This document shows positions 1 through 9,100 of a stretch of 64,000 bases of DNA, one piece after another. A program made the translations under genes and the position numbers. Numbering within the stretch: position 1 is the first letter of the stretch; each line of letters starts with the position of its first letter. The notes beneath the pieces are model-generated. The model was not told the origin of the DNA. It did no database searches and was given only the letters and a program-made list of their open reading frames with translations. This DNA is from Paraglaciecola chathamensis S18K6 (GTDB taxonomy: Bacteria; Pseudomonadota; Gammaproteobacteria; Enterobacterales; Alteromonadaceae), in the NCBI GenBank assembly GCA_000314955.1, contig BAEM01000019.1, positions 1 to 64,000 of the forward strand. The letters run 5' to 3'.

Positions 1-17
1 CTTTTTTATATATTCAG

Positions 18-536
18 TTACGAGCCGAAAATAACCACAAGTAGGGCAAACAAAAACCCAGCACTCGCTATTTTCAAACCGTTTTTAAACAACTTCGCTT
101 TGGGCAAAAACATCAAAAAAGCGGAAACCACAAAAAACAGCAACACCACCCCAAAGGTAATATTCAACACAAACAGTGGGCTGTTGGTTGTCGCTTTATG
201 CAAACTGACTAATTTTCTCAGTACCAGCGGATAATCCTGTTTAGTGACTTCGGCCTGTCCTGTGGCTTTTTGATAAACCCCATAGTTAAAGCGGATTTCA
301 GTTTCGTTTTCCTGTTGAAATTTATACCCTTTAAGATGCAGTTCTTTTTGCAGCGCTTGAGGGCTCAGCTCGGCTGCGAGTTCATGAACTGTGGTGTATT
401 CATACTTTAATAAATCTGTGCTTCTGAAAATTAGCAAAATACCACTTGTCGCATAAACAGCCATAATACCTGCGAGAAAAAACCCCAACCATCTGTGATA
501 CTGCCTAAAGGTATTGTGAAACTTTGCTGATGCCAT
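18..536 (-). CDS. PepSY-associated transmembrane protein
   Basis: This is a small inner-membrane protein of about 172 residues. An N-terminal membrane helix follows a conserved-looking HRWLGFFLAG stretch (typical of PepSY-associated TM proteins). A soluble, probably periplasmic segment of about 80 residues comes next, then two more hydrophobic helices at the C terminus. The start is the internal ATG at 536 because a GAGGG ribosome site lies just upstream; the longer in-frame start at 584 has none. It lies 220 bp downstream of namZ on the same strand and is probably a separate unit. PepSY-TM proteins often accompany TonB receptors or flavin/iron reductases, but no such partner is in view, so its role is unknown. 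Confidence 0.7.
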   Translation of the reverse strand: MASAKFHNTFRQYHRWLGFFLAGIMAVYATSGILLIFRSTDLLKYEYTTVHELAAELSPQALQKELHLKGYKFQQENETEIRFNYGVYQKATGQAEVTKQDYPLVLRKLVSLHKATTNSPLFVLNITFGVVLLFFVVSAFLMFLPKAKLFKNGLKIASAGFLFALLVVIFGS

Positions 537-743
537 ACTGCCCTCTGATATTAAAATGAACGTGCGTCTAAAAAGCCGCAGCATTTAACCACAGTGGGGG
601 AAATATGTCTGAAATCTTTACTTAAAATGACAGCATTAAAATAGCTGTTTTAAAAACCTGGCTTAAAAAAATGTGTCTTAACAAGAGAGCCCTGAAAAAG
701 CGGCTTGAAAAGAACATCAAGCCTACTCGTAAGTCCCGAAAGA

Positions 744-769
744 TTAGGGGTATATATTAGGGGTATATA
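744..769. repeat. 13-bp tandem duplication at the end of namZ
   Basis: TTAGGGGTATATA occurs twice head to tail (744-756 and 757-769). The second copy contains the namZ stop codon and last codons; the first repeats them just downstream. The repeat looks like a recent slippage duplication and leaves the encoded protein unchanged. Confidence 0.85.
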
Positions 770-1932
770 AGGTACGGCTGACGCTGTTTTTTGAATTTAG
801 CCAAGTCAGGCTGCCAGCTTTGTTTAATTTGAGCTGAGCTTTGGCCCGCTTCAATGGCTTTGCGCAGCGCATCGGTACCGGCTAATTTGTCCATAAAATC
901 AGGACGAGTAAACAAGCTCATATCATGCTCAGCAAACTGCTGCTGCGCGTTTACAAGCCAAGATAAATCAAGCCCTCTTTTTGTGCTGTCTCGCAAGTCA
1001 ATCCCCAGCAATTGTTTACCTTCTAGTTTGGGGTGCAGCGCGCTGCCAGGGCGAGATTCTGGACTAAACGCAAACTCTCCTAACGGAATATCGTCGAAAC
1101 CGATAACCTGAAACGGAAAGTCGGTACCGCGCCCGACACTAATGGGCGTGGCCTCAAAGAAGCACAAGCTTGGATACAAGCCAATACCTTGGTCGTTAGG
1201 TAAATTAGGGCTAGGGGCAACAGGTAATGAATAATGCATCTTTCGGGTGTAATTAGCCACAGGAACTGTCACTAAATCCAAAGCTTGCGCCTGGTTTATC
1301 CAGCCCTCCCCTTTGATCATCTGCGCCAACTCAGCCACTGTCATCCCGTGTAAAATAGGAATGGGGTGCATACCCACGAATGAGCGAAACTCAGGCTCAA
1401 GGACTGGCCCATCAACGAAGCGCCCGTTAGGGTTTGGCCTATCAAGCACCATAAACTGAATACCCGCTTCAGCCGCCGCTTCCATCATGTAGTGCATCGA
1501 ACTGATATAAGTGTAAAAGCGCACGCCCACGTCTTGAATATCGAACACCACGACATCAAGTTGTTGCAGCATCTCTACGGGTGGCTTCTTGAATTTTCCG
1601 TAAATAGACGTAATAGGAATACCGGTTGCGGCATCTATTTCGCTGTTTACATGAGCTCCAGCATCGTGATCACCACGAAAACCGTGCTCAGGAGCAAAAA
1701 TACGCGCAACATTAATTGATTTATCCAGCAGATAATCCACTAAGTGTGAGCCACCTACCTTCGAGGTTTGATTCACCACTAAGCCAACACGTTTACCTTG
1801 CAGCTTTGGCAGGTACGCTTGGGGGCGCTCAGCCGCCACTTTGAGCTCATGAGTATTATCCGCTTGAATATCAGGGCTTGCAGTGCAACCCCCTATCAGC
1901 AAAATAAAGCAGGCGAGAAGCGCAATCCTCAT
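757..1932 (-). CDS. namZ: exo-beta-N-acetylmuramidase (DUF1343/NamZ family), lipoprotein
   Basis: The NamZ family (DUF1343, glycoside hydrolase family 171) removes terminal MurNAc from peptidoglycan chains or MurNAc-GlcNAc disaccharides. The 391-residue protein starts with a lipoprotein signal (LIGGC, lipidated Cys16), so it should be membrane-anchored outside the cytoplasm. Family motifs are clear: [14 protein letters not shown] near residues 79-92 (its EHG probably carries the catalytic Glu), [14 protein letters not shown], and [14 protein letters not shown]. It is the last gene of a six-gene leftward operon and overlaps murQ by 4 bp (ATGA-type coupling). That fits production of free MurNAc for the symporter, kinase and etherase encoded upstream. 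Family assignment is firm; activity on MurNAc is inferred from the family and context. Confidence 0.88.
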   Translation of the reverse strand: MRIALLACFILLIGGCTASPDIQADNTHELKVAAERPQAYLPKLQGKRVGLVVNQTSKVGGSHLVDYLLDKSINVARIFAPEHGFRGDHDAGAHVNSEIDAATGIPITSIYGKFKKPPVEMLQQLDVVVFDIQDVGVRFYTYISSMHYMMEAAAEAGIQFMVLDRPNPNGRFVDGPVLEPEFRSFVGMHPIPILHGMTVAELAQMIKGEGWINQAQALDLVTVPVANYTRKMHYSLPVAPSPNLPNDQGIGLYPSLCFFEATPISVGRGTDFPFQVIGFDDIPLGEFAFSPESRPGSALHPKLEGKQLLGIDLRDSTKRGLDLSWLVNAQQQFAEHDMSLFTRPDFMDKLAGTDALRKAIEAGQSSAQIKQSWQPDLAKFKKQRQPYLIYP

Positions 1933-2852
1933 AAGGGTTCCTGTGATACAGCATTACGTAAAAAGCCCTTTTCCTTCGCCAACGTTTCCCTGGCCTGTTG
2001 AGCATTGACCTGTGTAAGAAGCATCAAAATAGCCACTTTTACTTCGTTATTTGCTTGGTCGAGGGCGTCGTAGGCGGTTTGTTCATCGCAGTCAGTGGCT
2101 TGCATCACGATGCGCACCGCTCTTGCGTGTAACTTTTGATTACTTGCTTTTACGTCGACCATTAAGTTTTGGTAGGTCTTACCAATGCGGATCATGCTCG
2201 CTGTGCTAAGCATGTTTAAAACTAACTTTTGTGCAGTGCCCGACTTTAAACGGGTAGAGCCCGTCAGCACTTCAGGGCCAACTTGGGCGCAAATGTCGAT
2301 GTCGGCAATTTGCCCGATCACCGAGTTAGGATTACAGCTAAGTGCGATGGTTTGCGCATTGCATTGCTTTGCGTACTCAAGCCCAGCTGCCACATAAGGG
2401 GTGCGCCCGCTTGCTGCAATACCTACCAACACATCTTTATGGCTAAAATTCAGCGCTTTTAAATCAGTCACGCCCTTTTCGCGGTCATCTTCGGCCCCTT
2501 CAACTGCGTGGATCACCGCATTTTCACCTCCGGCAATTAACCCAATGACCATCCCTTCAGGTACACTGAAGGTAGGCATGCACTCTACTGCGTCGAGTAT
2601 GCCTAAGCGCCCGCTTGTTCCTGCTCCCATGTAAATTAACCTACCACCTCGGTTAAAGCTCGACACAATGGCATCGACCCCTAGGGCAATATCGCTTAAT
2701 GCATCATTCACTGCGCCGGCAACTTTATGATCTTCTTGATTAATTTTTTCTAAAATCGCCAAAGTGGGCAAAGTGTCTATGTCGAGCGTATCTAAATTGC
2801 GCCCTTCAGAAGCAATGCGATTTAATTCACTGAGCAAATTTAATTGGGTCAT
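1929..2852 (-). CDS. murQ: N-acetylmuramic acid 6-phosphate etherase
   Basis: MurQ cleaves the lactyl ether of MurNAc-6-phosphate to give GlcNAc-6-phosphate and D-lactate in the cytoplasm. The 307-residue length is normal for the family. The SIS-fold phosphosugar site [14 protein letters not shown] and the conserved [12 protein letters not shown] segment are both present, and the C terminus carries the usual small helical extension. The gene sits between the sugar kinase (18-bp gap) and namZ (4-bp overlap), so it takes the kinase product and passes GlcNAc-6P to NagA, encoded in the facing operon. The gene symbol is secure. Confidence 0.95.
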   Translation of the reverse strand: MTQLNLLSELNRIASEGRNLDTLDIDTLPTLAILEKINQEDHKVAGAVNDALSDIALGVDAIVSSFNRGGRLIYMGAGTSGRLGILDAVECMPTFSVPEGMVIGLIAGGENAVIHAVEGAEDDREKGVTDLKALNFSHKDVLVGIAASGRTPYVAAGLEYAKQCNAQTIALSCNPNSVIGQIADIDICAQVGPEVLTGSTRLKSGTAQKLVLNMLSTASMIRIGKTYQNLMVDVKASNQKLHARAVRIVMQATDCDEQTAYDALDQANNEVKVAILMLLTQVNAQQARETLAKEKGFLRNAVSQEPL

Positions 2853-2869
2853 AAAATCAGTATTTTCGG

Positions 2870-3751
2870 TTAGTTAGTGATTGCTGGCGAGCATAATTGC
2901 TTGGCCAACAAACAAGCGCCATCAAGAGAATTCCCCTTAGAAGGCATGATTAAATTGCGATAAGTTTCGCTGAGCAAGGCCTGACTTGGCTCAGCCAAGC
3001 CTCCCATTAACACCAGAGGTAAATTACTGGAGCCGCAGGTACGTTTTATTAATTTTTCGATCATGGTGACATGGGCGGTAAGCACTTCTAGCGCTACCAC
3101 ACAATCATCTTTTAAGCTGAATATATGTGGGGCAAGTTTTGCAAAATCTGCGGGTTTAGCGAGCGCCAGCCATTGCAAGATTGAGTGACGGCTGTAACCA
3201 ATTTGACTGGCAACATATAGACTCAAAGTGCTTTTTGCCACACCGTTTAAGTCCATTTCTAGCAGTAGTTTTTGTACCGCTAAATAGCCCAGCTTAGCGC
3301 CGCCGCCTTCATCTCCGATACAAAACCCCCAGCCGCCTATCATCTTTTCAGTACGATTTTCATCCATACGCATACCTACCGAACCTGTGCCCAATGCAAC
3401 AACGGCCACGGGTTGACCGGCATTAGCGCCATACAGGGATGTCTTGGCGTCAGACACCACTTTTAGCTGTGCAAAATTAAACGGTAAATCACGCAGTAGC
3501 TTCACCACCAATGATTTATCCCCTGCACCTGCCACGCCGAAAACCGCTGAAACCTGTTCAGCATTGCAGCCTGCTTCTGCCAAGAGTTGTTCACAAGCAT
3601 CTGTGATGCTGCTCAATGCTAATGAATAATCGTTACTTAACGAAGTGGCTCCAGCGTTAACTTGCCATTGCATGGAAGTGCGCAGGTTGACGAGTCGGGC
3701 GACCGTTTTGGTCCCTCCGCCATCTAACCCAAGTATGTATTGAATGCTCAT
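2870..3751 (-). CDS. BadF/BadG-type amino-sugar kinase (MurNAc/GlcNAc kinase candidate)
   Basis: This 293-residue ASKHA-fold kinase belongs to the BadF/BadG/BcrA/BcrD ATPase family, which includes GlcNAc kinase and the MurNAc/GlcNAc kinase MurK. The phosphate-1 loop [13 protein letters not shown] lies at the N terminus, [13 protein letters not shown] follows, and a [10 protein letters not shown] motif is near residue 150. The gene overlaps the symporter gene by 4 bp and lies directly before murQ. Because no PTS MurP is present, this enzyme is the obvious candidate to make MurNAc-6P after symport. Whether it prefers MurNAc, GlcNAc or both cannot be read from the sequence. Confidence 0.85.
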   Translation of the reverse strand: MSIQYILGLDGGGTKTVARLVNLRTSMQWQVNAGATSLSNDYSLALSSITDACEQLLAEAGCNAEQVSAVFGVAGAGDKSLVVKLLRDLPFNFAQLKVVSDAKTSLYGANAGQPVAVVALGTGSVGMRMDENRTEKMIGGWGFCIGDEGGGAKLGYLAVQKLLLEMDLNGVAKSTLSLYVASQIGYSRHSILQWLALAKPADFAKLAPHIFSLKDDCVVALEVLTAHVTMIEKLIKRTCGSSNLPLVLMGGLAEPSQALLSETYRNLIMPSKGNSLDGACLLAKQLCSPAITN

Positions 3752-5328
3752 GCTTTCTGTCCTTGAAATTGCACTTCGCTGCTGCCTTTAGCGGACAAAC
3801 ACACTAGGCTTGCCACCAAAGTGGCGATACATAATTGCCATGTAAAGCCGATGTGTACTATCCACTCTTGAGGCAAGTACAGCGTCATAATATAAGGTTG
3901 AAATAAAAGCGTAGTCATAAAGCCGCAAATTAGCGCCGCTAAGACGCTTTTGGGACTACCACGCTTAGTGAAAATGGCGCTGAAATATACCCCTAATAAA
4001 CCACTATAAGAAAATACCATCACCCCTAATGCAAATTGTAATAAAGGGGTGTCTGTGTATTGTTGCCAGTAAAAGCACAGGCAAGCCATAGCGCCTAGTG
4101 CCGTTGCCACCAACGCCATTGCCACACGCCCTGCACTGACAAAATGCATATCACTGTGACGCTTACCTTTCTTTTCTTGCCAAGGTGCGTAAATATCTTG
4201 AACCAATACCGACGCCATAGAATTCAATCCTGAATTAAGAGTCGACAGTGCTGCAGCAATAATGCCAACCGTGACCAAAGCTTTAACGCCAGACGGGATA
4301 TGGTTCAGCACGTAATACATAAAAATGGTAACGGGTTCACCGTCAAACGTAGGTAATACCTCGCCTGCAGCGCCACTTTGCATTAAATCTGGGCGCTGAT
4401 AATACACATACAAAAGCAGGCCAATAACAATAAAAAGCAGCATAATGGGGATGACCATGACGATAGAATACAGCATGGCTTTACTGCCTTCTTTGGCATT
4501 TTTACAGGTTAGTACCCTTTGTGTCATATCTTGATCAAGACCGAAGGCCGCTATATTCAGCAGCACAAAACCGGTAAATACCGACCAAATATTAAATACG
4601 CCTGCAGGGCTAAAATCCCAATCAAATTTGAACAGTGCCAGCTTTGACGCTTCACCTGCACCAGGCTGTGCGAGTACGGCTAACACGCTAGAAATATCAC
4701 TGGGGATCGCATCTAACAAACAATAGATAACAGCAACCGCAGCCCCAACGTAAACACCACATTGAATAACATCGCTGTAAATAACGGTTTTTATCCCGCC
4801 GTAGACTGTGTACAGCAAACCGGCAACGGTCAAAATGCAAGTGGCTGTGATCACATGTGCGGCTTCTATGTCGGCAAATAAAATCATCGATACGGCAATA
4901 GCCGCCATGTATAAGCGCGCCCCACTTGCGAATATTCGCCCACAAAGATACATCAAGCCCGCTTGTTTCTTGGCATTAGAGCCAAAACGGACTTCTAGTA
5001 ATTCATACACTGTGTACACATTGAATTTATAAAACTTGGGGATGAGAAAAGTAGCCACAAAAAATGCGGCCACAAACGCGCCTAGGTTAGTAGCCAAATA
5101 AGACAAATCACCACGATAACCTTGATCTGGCCCACCTAAAAAAGTGGCTGCTGACTGAGATGTCGCTAACACCGAGATTGCAACCGCCCAGACTGGCATA
5201 GTGTTACCACCGCGAAAATAGTCTTGGCTGTTGGCTGAACGACGATTAAAAAACCACCCCGAGCCAATGAGCAACAAGCCATAGGCAGCAAACACTAACC
5301 AATCTAATCCTGCGTACTGTGCGCTCAT
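3748..5328 (-). CDS. sodium:solute symporter (SSS family), candidate MurNAc transporter
   Basis: This 526-residue inner-membrane protein has about 13-14 hydrophobic helices and SSS-family features near the N terminus (YFRGGNTMPVWAVAISVLATSQSAATFLGGP) and mid-protein (AFGLDQDMTQRVLTCKNAKEG). It probably uses the sodium gradient to import a sugar or sugar acid. It lies inside the MurNAc operon, 6 bp downstream of the NlpC/P60 gene and overlapping the kinase gene by 4 bp. MurNAc or anhydro-MurNAc is therefore the likeliest substrate, replacing the PTS permease MurP of enteric bacteria. That substrate is inferred from context only; sialic-acid-type or sugar SSS relatives would look similar. Confidence 0.85.
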   Translation of the reverse strand: MSAQYAGLDWLVFAAYGLLLIGSGWFFNRRSANSQDYFRGGNTMPVWAVAISVLATSQSAATFLGGPDQGYRGDLSYLATNLGAFVAAFFVATFLIPKFYKFNVYTVYELLEVRFGSNAKKQAGLMYLCGRIFASGARLYMAAIAVSMILFADIEAAHVITATCILTVAGLLYTVYGGIKTVIYSDVIQCGVYVGAAVAVIYCLLDAIPSDISSVLAVLAQPGAGEASKLALFKFDWDFSPAGVFNIWSVFTGFVLLNIAAFGLDQDMTQRVLTCKNAKEGSKAMLYSIVMVIPIMLLFIVIGLLLYVYYQRPDLMQSGAAGEVLPTFDGEPVTIFMYYVLNHIPSGVKALVTVGIIAAALSTLNSGLNSMASVLVQDIYAPWQEKKGKRHSDMHFVSAGRVAMALVATALGAMACLCFYWQQYTDTPLLQFALGVMVFSYSGLLGVYFSAIFTKRGSPKSVLAALICGFMTTLLFQPYIMTLYLPQEWIVHIGFTWQLCIATLVASLVCLSAKGSSEVQFQGQKA

Positions 5329-5334
5329 TTATGC

Positions 5335-6783
5335 TTACCGAATACGTTTAATGTTGTACAGACGATCCACATAGCTGTTTTTCTCTGACAATCTAAGGGG
5401 CATTAGCGGCGTAACAGACACACCATTTAGCGTACCTTTATACAGCTTTTTATTCTCGTCGAAGTAAGCTAGACCTTTCACATCGTGGATCACAAAGGGT
5501 TGCCCGTTTTCATCACCAAGATAAAGCATAACGTGACCGGGGATATAAAGAAGATCGCCCACTTCCATGGCATCAATCGCTTTACGCTTCTCATCCATTT
5601 TGGATTGCTTGTTAAAACGTGTATCGATGCCAAAGTCAGTTCCGCCTTGGTCACCTGAATTACGCGGCATTAGAATACCGAATGAGCGATAAATTTCTCC
5701 TACAAATCCGGTACAGTCACGGCCATTATAATCATGTCCCCATCCGTATCGTTCGCCCAAAAATTTAAACCCTTGGCGAATGACGTTAGCTTTGGTGTAT
5801 GCCATATACCCTAAATGCACGTCTTGGCTGCGCCCGATAAGCGCTTTTTGTAACTTCAACTGGCCTTGCTCTGTACGCGTAGGAAGCCAAACCACATAAT
5901 TAGCATAGGGATTTTGCGCGTATAGCGCTGTGGGCACCTCATCTTTTGCCACCAATGGCAAACGTACACTCATGTCCAGTTGTTGCTGTGAAATTGCGGG
6001 CATTTCGGGCACATATTGAGTGAACACCTTGGCACCGGTGACGACCAGAAAATCATCTTGCTTGGTAAATTCTGCCACTTGCTGTTTACTGCCAAGGGCG
6101 AAATTTTCAACTCGTGTCCAGGCCAAGTAATTAAACCCTTGTACCAATGCCCACTTCTTATCTTTGCTGTAGGTAAGAACGGCTACTGCGTCGCCTGGAA
6201 ACAAAGCGCTTTCTTGAAAACGGTCAAGGTCCACGTCCATTGCCGAATTAAGCACTCTGTCATCCGTTGGAAACGTGCGCAGTGCAGCGCGTTGCACAAT
6301 CAATCCAAACTCAACTTTATGCCCATTAGGCGCTGAATCAAAACGCATGTTGTCTTGATAAAGCCCAAAGTCTTTGCCAGTTAATTGGCGACCATCCACA
6401 AAGAAACGCGCACTTTTGGGCACCTTACTAATGCTGTTAATCTTGCTTGTTAGCTGCTTATCGCTGAGCACATTTGAGCTAGCAAGGGGATCGTTTACAA
6501 AACGATTGTGTTCGACTAAGGCTTTGTTGTGAGCGCTTATTTGCGCTTTGCTCATAATCACTTGGTTTGGGCTGGGTAATTTTGCTAACCAGTGTTGTGG
6601 GTCTAATTGCGCTTGGGTTACGTTCATCACATCAGTTCCCCAGTTTTCTTGATAAGCAGTGGCTTTCTCTTGCTGGGCCCTCGATTCTTGCTGGGCCCTC
6701 GATTCTTGCTGAGCATTGGCAGAGTGAGTCGCACTGCCCACGGTAAAGAGCATTGCCAGCCCGATTGATAAAAAACGTTTCAT
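5335..6783 (-). CDS. secreted SH3/NlpC-P60 cysteine peptidase (muropeptide endopeptidase)
   Basis: The 482-residue protein has an N-terminal signal peptide (about residues 1-24), a low-complexity AQQESR repeat, a central SH3-like region and a C-terminal NlpC/P60 domain. The catalytic Cys357 is in GRDCTGFVGEIYRSFG, His417 in GHVMLYLG and His433 in FVIHDV. The GWGHDYNGRDC context resembles the YkfC/DPP-VI class, which cuts gamma-D-Glu-meso-diaminopimelate bonds in muropeptides. An RBS (GGAGA) supports the start. It lies between the DUF819 gene (12 bp) and the symporter gene (6 bp) and probably strips stem peptides from cell-wall fragments in the periplasm. The exact bond cut is inferred. Confidence 0.87.
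   Translation of the reverse strand: MKRFLSIGLAMLFTVGSATHSANAQQESRAQQESRAQQEKATAYQENWGTDVMNVTQAQLDPQHWLAKLPSPNQVIMSKAQISAHNKALVEHNRFVNDPLASSNVLSDKQLTSKINSISKVPKSARFFVDGRQLTGKDFGLYQDNMRFDSAPNGHKVEFGLIVQRAALRTFPTDDRVLNSAMDVDLDRFQESALFPGDAVAVLTYSKDKKWALVQGFNYLAWTRVENFALGSKQQVAEFTKQDDFLVVTGAKVFTQYVPEMPAISQQQLDMSVRLPLVAKDEVPTALYAQNPYANYVVWLPTRTEQGQLKLQKALIGRSQDVHLGYMAYTKANVIRQGFKFLGERYGWGHDYNGRDCTGFVGEIYRSFGILMPRNSGDQGGTDFGIDTRFNKQSKMDEKRKAIDAMEVGDLLYIPGHVMLYLGDENGQPFVIHDVKGLAYFDENKKLYKGTLNGVSVTPLMPLRLSEKNSYVDRLYNIKRIR
6669..6714. repeat. 18-bp in-frame tandem repeat in the NlpC/P60 gene
   Basis: An 18-bp unit encoding AQQESR is repeated about two and a half times just after the signal peptide. 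It is in frame, so copy changes alter only the length of a Gln/Glu-rich linker. The two full units are identical, which suggests recent expansion. Confidence 0.8.
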
Positions 6784-6795
6784 ATAGTTCTCCGT

Positions 6796-7962
6796 TTAGA
6801 CTGCGCTTAGCCATGCTAACGCGCGCCCTACTAATAAACCGCCGCCAGTGCCTATGATGTAACCCAGCATAGCCATTAGCACGCCCACGGGGATAAGCGC
6901 ACGAGAATACGCAGCAGCGAGTATTGGCGCTGACGCCACACCACCAATATTGGCTAATGAGGCGATACCACAGGTGAATAAATCAAGTTTGAATACTTTT
7001 GCTACCACCAGCATTAACCCGCCGTGAATAGCCAAAATGAATAAGCCGAGCAGGATATAGATAGGCGCTTGGGTTAACTCGTTAAAATTTGCGCGAGAGG
7101 CAATCAAGCCGATAATGAGATACAGCATGATAGATGAAATCTCTTTACCGCCCCACATTTTACTAATGGGTGTCAGTGCACATATTACCCCTAGTACCGT
7201 CACTAGCATCACGGTCCAAGCGGTTCTGGTGAAAAATGCTGTGACAGGCAAGGTCGCAGCAAAGTATTGGCATAAAATGGACACCAACATGGCCCCTGAC
7301 AACAAGACCAACATAGACGTGGTTTTATTGCCCGTATATTCCTGCTGCTTACTCGCCAAGTTCGCACTGACTTCTTCTAACGCTTTGCCATCTGCTTTGG
7401 TCCAGTGGTTAAAACGACTTGCTATAGGCACCAATGCCAGCAAGAACATGACCCACATGGCGTAATCAATTGAGTCAATAAGTAAGGTATACCCCATGCT
7501 TGAATCAGGCACATTTAATGCCGCCTGCACGGCAGCCATATTGCCTGTGCCGCCCATCCAACTACCGCTCAATGCCGCCAGCGTCTTCCACGCCTCTGGC
7601 GCCAAAAAGCCTTTAAATAATCCAAAGCCGAGAATAAATGCACAGCCAATGCTGATGGCAGCAGCAAAAAATGCCAAGAGCATTTTAGCGCCTAAACGTT
7701 TGATCTGGCGCAGGTCAGCATCCAGCAGCATCAAAAAGATCATCGCCGGAAGAATATTCCCTTTTAGGGATGAATACGCCTGATTTATCTCGGTCGTTTT
7801 GCTCCACAAACCTAGCGTAGACATCATCATCACTGTGAAATACAGCAATACGATTGCCGGCAGGTAATGAAAGAGTCTCCAACGTGTTTTTTCTTCAACA
7901 AGGGCTAACGCTCCCGCAATGAAGAGCAAAACACTGATGTAGGGAAAAGCAGTCGTGATCAT
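6796..7962 (-). CDS. DUF819 family membrane protein
   Basis: This 388-residue polytopic membrane protein has about 10-11 hydrophobic helices and the glycine-rich SGSWMGGTGNMAAVQAAL and ANIGGVASAPILAAAYS stretches typical of DUF819. No function is established for the family as far as I know; its fold suggests a carrier or exchanger. It is the first gene of the six-gene leftward salvage operon, 12 bp before the NlpC/P60 gene. An attractive inference is transport of a peptide or amino-acid product such as L-Ala-D-Glu or D-lactate. The ATG at 7962 starts the membrane segment directly. Confidence 0.8.
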   Translation of the reverse strand: MITTAFPYISVLLFIAGALALVEEKTRWRLFHYLPAIVLLYFTVMMMSTLGLWSKTTEINQAYSSLKGNILPAMIFLMLLDADLRQIKRLGAKMLLAFFAAAISIGCAFILGFGLFKGFLAPEAWKTLAALSGSWMGGTGNMAAVQAALNVPDSSMGYTLLIDSIDYAMWVMFLLALVPIASRFNHWTKADGKALEEVSANLASKQQEYTGNKTTSMLVLLSGAMLVSILCQYFAATLPVTAFFTRTAWTVMLVTVLGVICALTPISKMWGGKEISSIMLYLIIGLIASRANFNELTQAPIYILLGLFILAIHGGLMLVVAKVFKLDLFTCGIASLANIGGVASAPILAAAYSRALIPVGVLMAMLGYIIGTGGGLLVGRALAWLSAV

Positions 7963-8047
7963 AAAAAATTTGATTAGTTTGCAGTAAGCAAACAGTACCC
8001 AGTTGAGGCCTATTTGTAAATAACTATTATAAAATATAGAAAAATAA

Positions 8048-8065
8048 AGAATAATTTATTATTCT
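8048..8065. promoter_or_regulatory. perfect palindrome between the two salvage operons (operator candidate)
   Basis: AGAATAATTTATTATTCT is a perfect inverted repeat (8-bp arms, 2-bp centre) in the 141-bp gap between the divergent DUF819 and NagB-II operons, 38 bp before the nag start. A single regulator bound here could control both operons. A half site AGAATAAT (12777-12784) and an AATAATTATT palindrome (12748-12757) lie upstream of ldcA. No regulator gene is in the window; a MurR/RpiR-like or NagR-like protein is a guess. Confidence 0.5.
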
Positions 8066-8103
8066 GACTTTAGAGAGCAATTTTTCAACATAAGGGGTTC
8101 CCA

Positions 8104-9099
8104 TTGAGTAGCTTCATGGCGCAAGAAACTGCGCAAACACCATCCGTTATACGTCAGCAACTCATTCGCAACGCTAAGGTATGTGAAACTCTCGTCCGCC
8201 AGATAAAGGCGAAAAACCCGAGTTATGTGTTGATGATAGGCCGCGGCTCATCAGATCACGCTGGGGTTTACGCCAAGTATTTACTGGAAACAGAGCTCGG
8301 TTTACCTGTTATGGCCTCGGCTCCTTCGGTATTTGGCATTTATCACAAGAAGGTTGATCACAAAAACGCGCTAGTCATTGCGATCTCCCAATCTGGTCGT
8401 AGCCCAGATATTGTTAATCAAGTAAAGTCAGCCAAGGCCAGTGGCGCTATGTGCGTGGCATTAGTGAATGATGAACAATCTCCCCTCGCCCAAGCTGCAG
8501 ATTCAGTATTGCCAATGTGCGCCGGATTAGAACAGTCAGTTGCCGCCACCAAAAGTTACTTAGCCAGTTTGAGCGCTTTGTTACAGCTATGTGCGTATTG
8601 GAATAACAACCAAGCGTTACTCAATAGCTTACAGACTTTGCCCGATGCGCTAGATGATGTACTAGCGGCCCCTGCTCAACTGACCCCAGAAAGACTGGAA
8701 AATACACAACACTGCGTCATGTTAGGGCGTGGTTTTGGCTATGCGATTTGCCGCGAAATGGCACTGAAGCTAAAAGAAGTGTTGGCCATACATTGCGAGG
8801 CTTTCAGCAGTGCAGAGTTTATGCATGGCCCCTCAGCAATGCTTGTTAATCAATTAGATGTGATTGATGTTCAAGTTGAAGATGAATCAGCTGACGTGCA
8901 TAGTAGCCAGATACAGACCTTCGCCCAACAAGGGGGTCGTGTTGTATCTCTTTCACACCCTAAGCTTTCGCTTCATCCGCGCTGTTTGCCGTTATTAGTG
9001 GTATTGCGATTTTATGTGGACGTTGAGCGCATAGCGCTCGCTTATGGCCGAGATCCCGACCGTCCTCAGGGCCTTAAAAAAGTAACAGAGACCCATTAA
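8104..9099 (+). CDS. glucosamine-6-phosphate deaminase, SIS type (NagB-II)
   Basis: The 331-residue protein has two SIS domains and resembles the isomerase half of GlmS. Its motifs include IGRGSSDHAGVYAKYLLE, AISQSGRSPDIV, GRGFGYAICREMALKLKE and AFSSAEFMHGPSAM. Such proteins next to nagA in Shewanella and Alteromonas are NagB-II, which converts glucosamine-6P to fructose-6P plus ammonia. The start is a TTG at 8104, chosen because AAGGGG lies 6 bp upstream; an ATG at 8116 is too far from it. It opens the nagB-II/nagA/nagP operon, and nagA follows after 1 bp. Confidence 0.87.
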   Translation: MSSFMAQETAQTPSVIRQQLIRNAKVCETLVRQIKAKNPSYVLMIGRGSSDHAGVYAKYLLETELGLPVMASAPSVFGIYHKKVDHKNALVIAISQSGRSPDIVNQVKSAKASGAMCVALVNDEQSPLAQAADSVLPMCAGLEQSVAATKSYLASLSALLQLCAYWNNNQALLNSLQTLPDALDDVLAAPAQLTPERLENTQHCVMLGRGFGYAICREMALKLKEVLAIHCEAFSSAEFMHGPSAMLVNQLDVIDVQVEDESADVHSSQIQTFAQQGGRVVSLSHPKLSLHPRCLPLLVVLRFYVDVERIALAYGRDPDRPQGLKKVTETH

Positions 9100-9100
9100 T

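Noticed and set aside
854-1111. Open frames antisense to namZ, murQ and other genes
   Set aside because: They lie opposite well-supported genes, show no recognisable domain and follow the codon pattern of the real strand.
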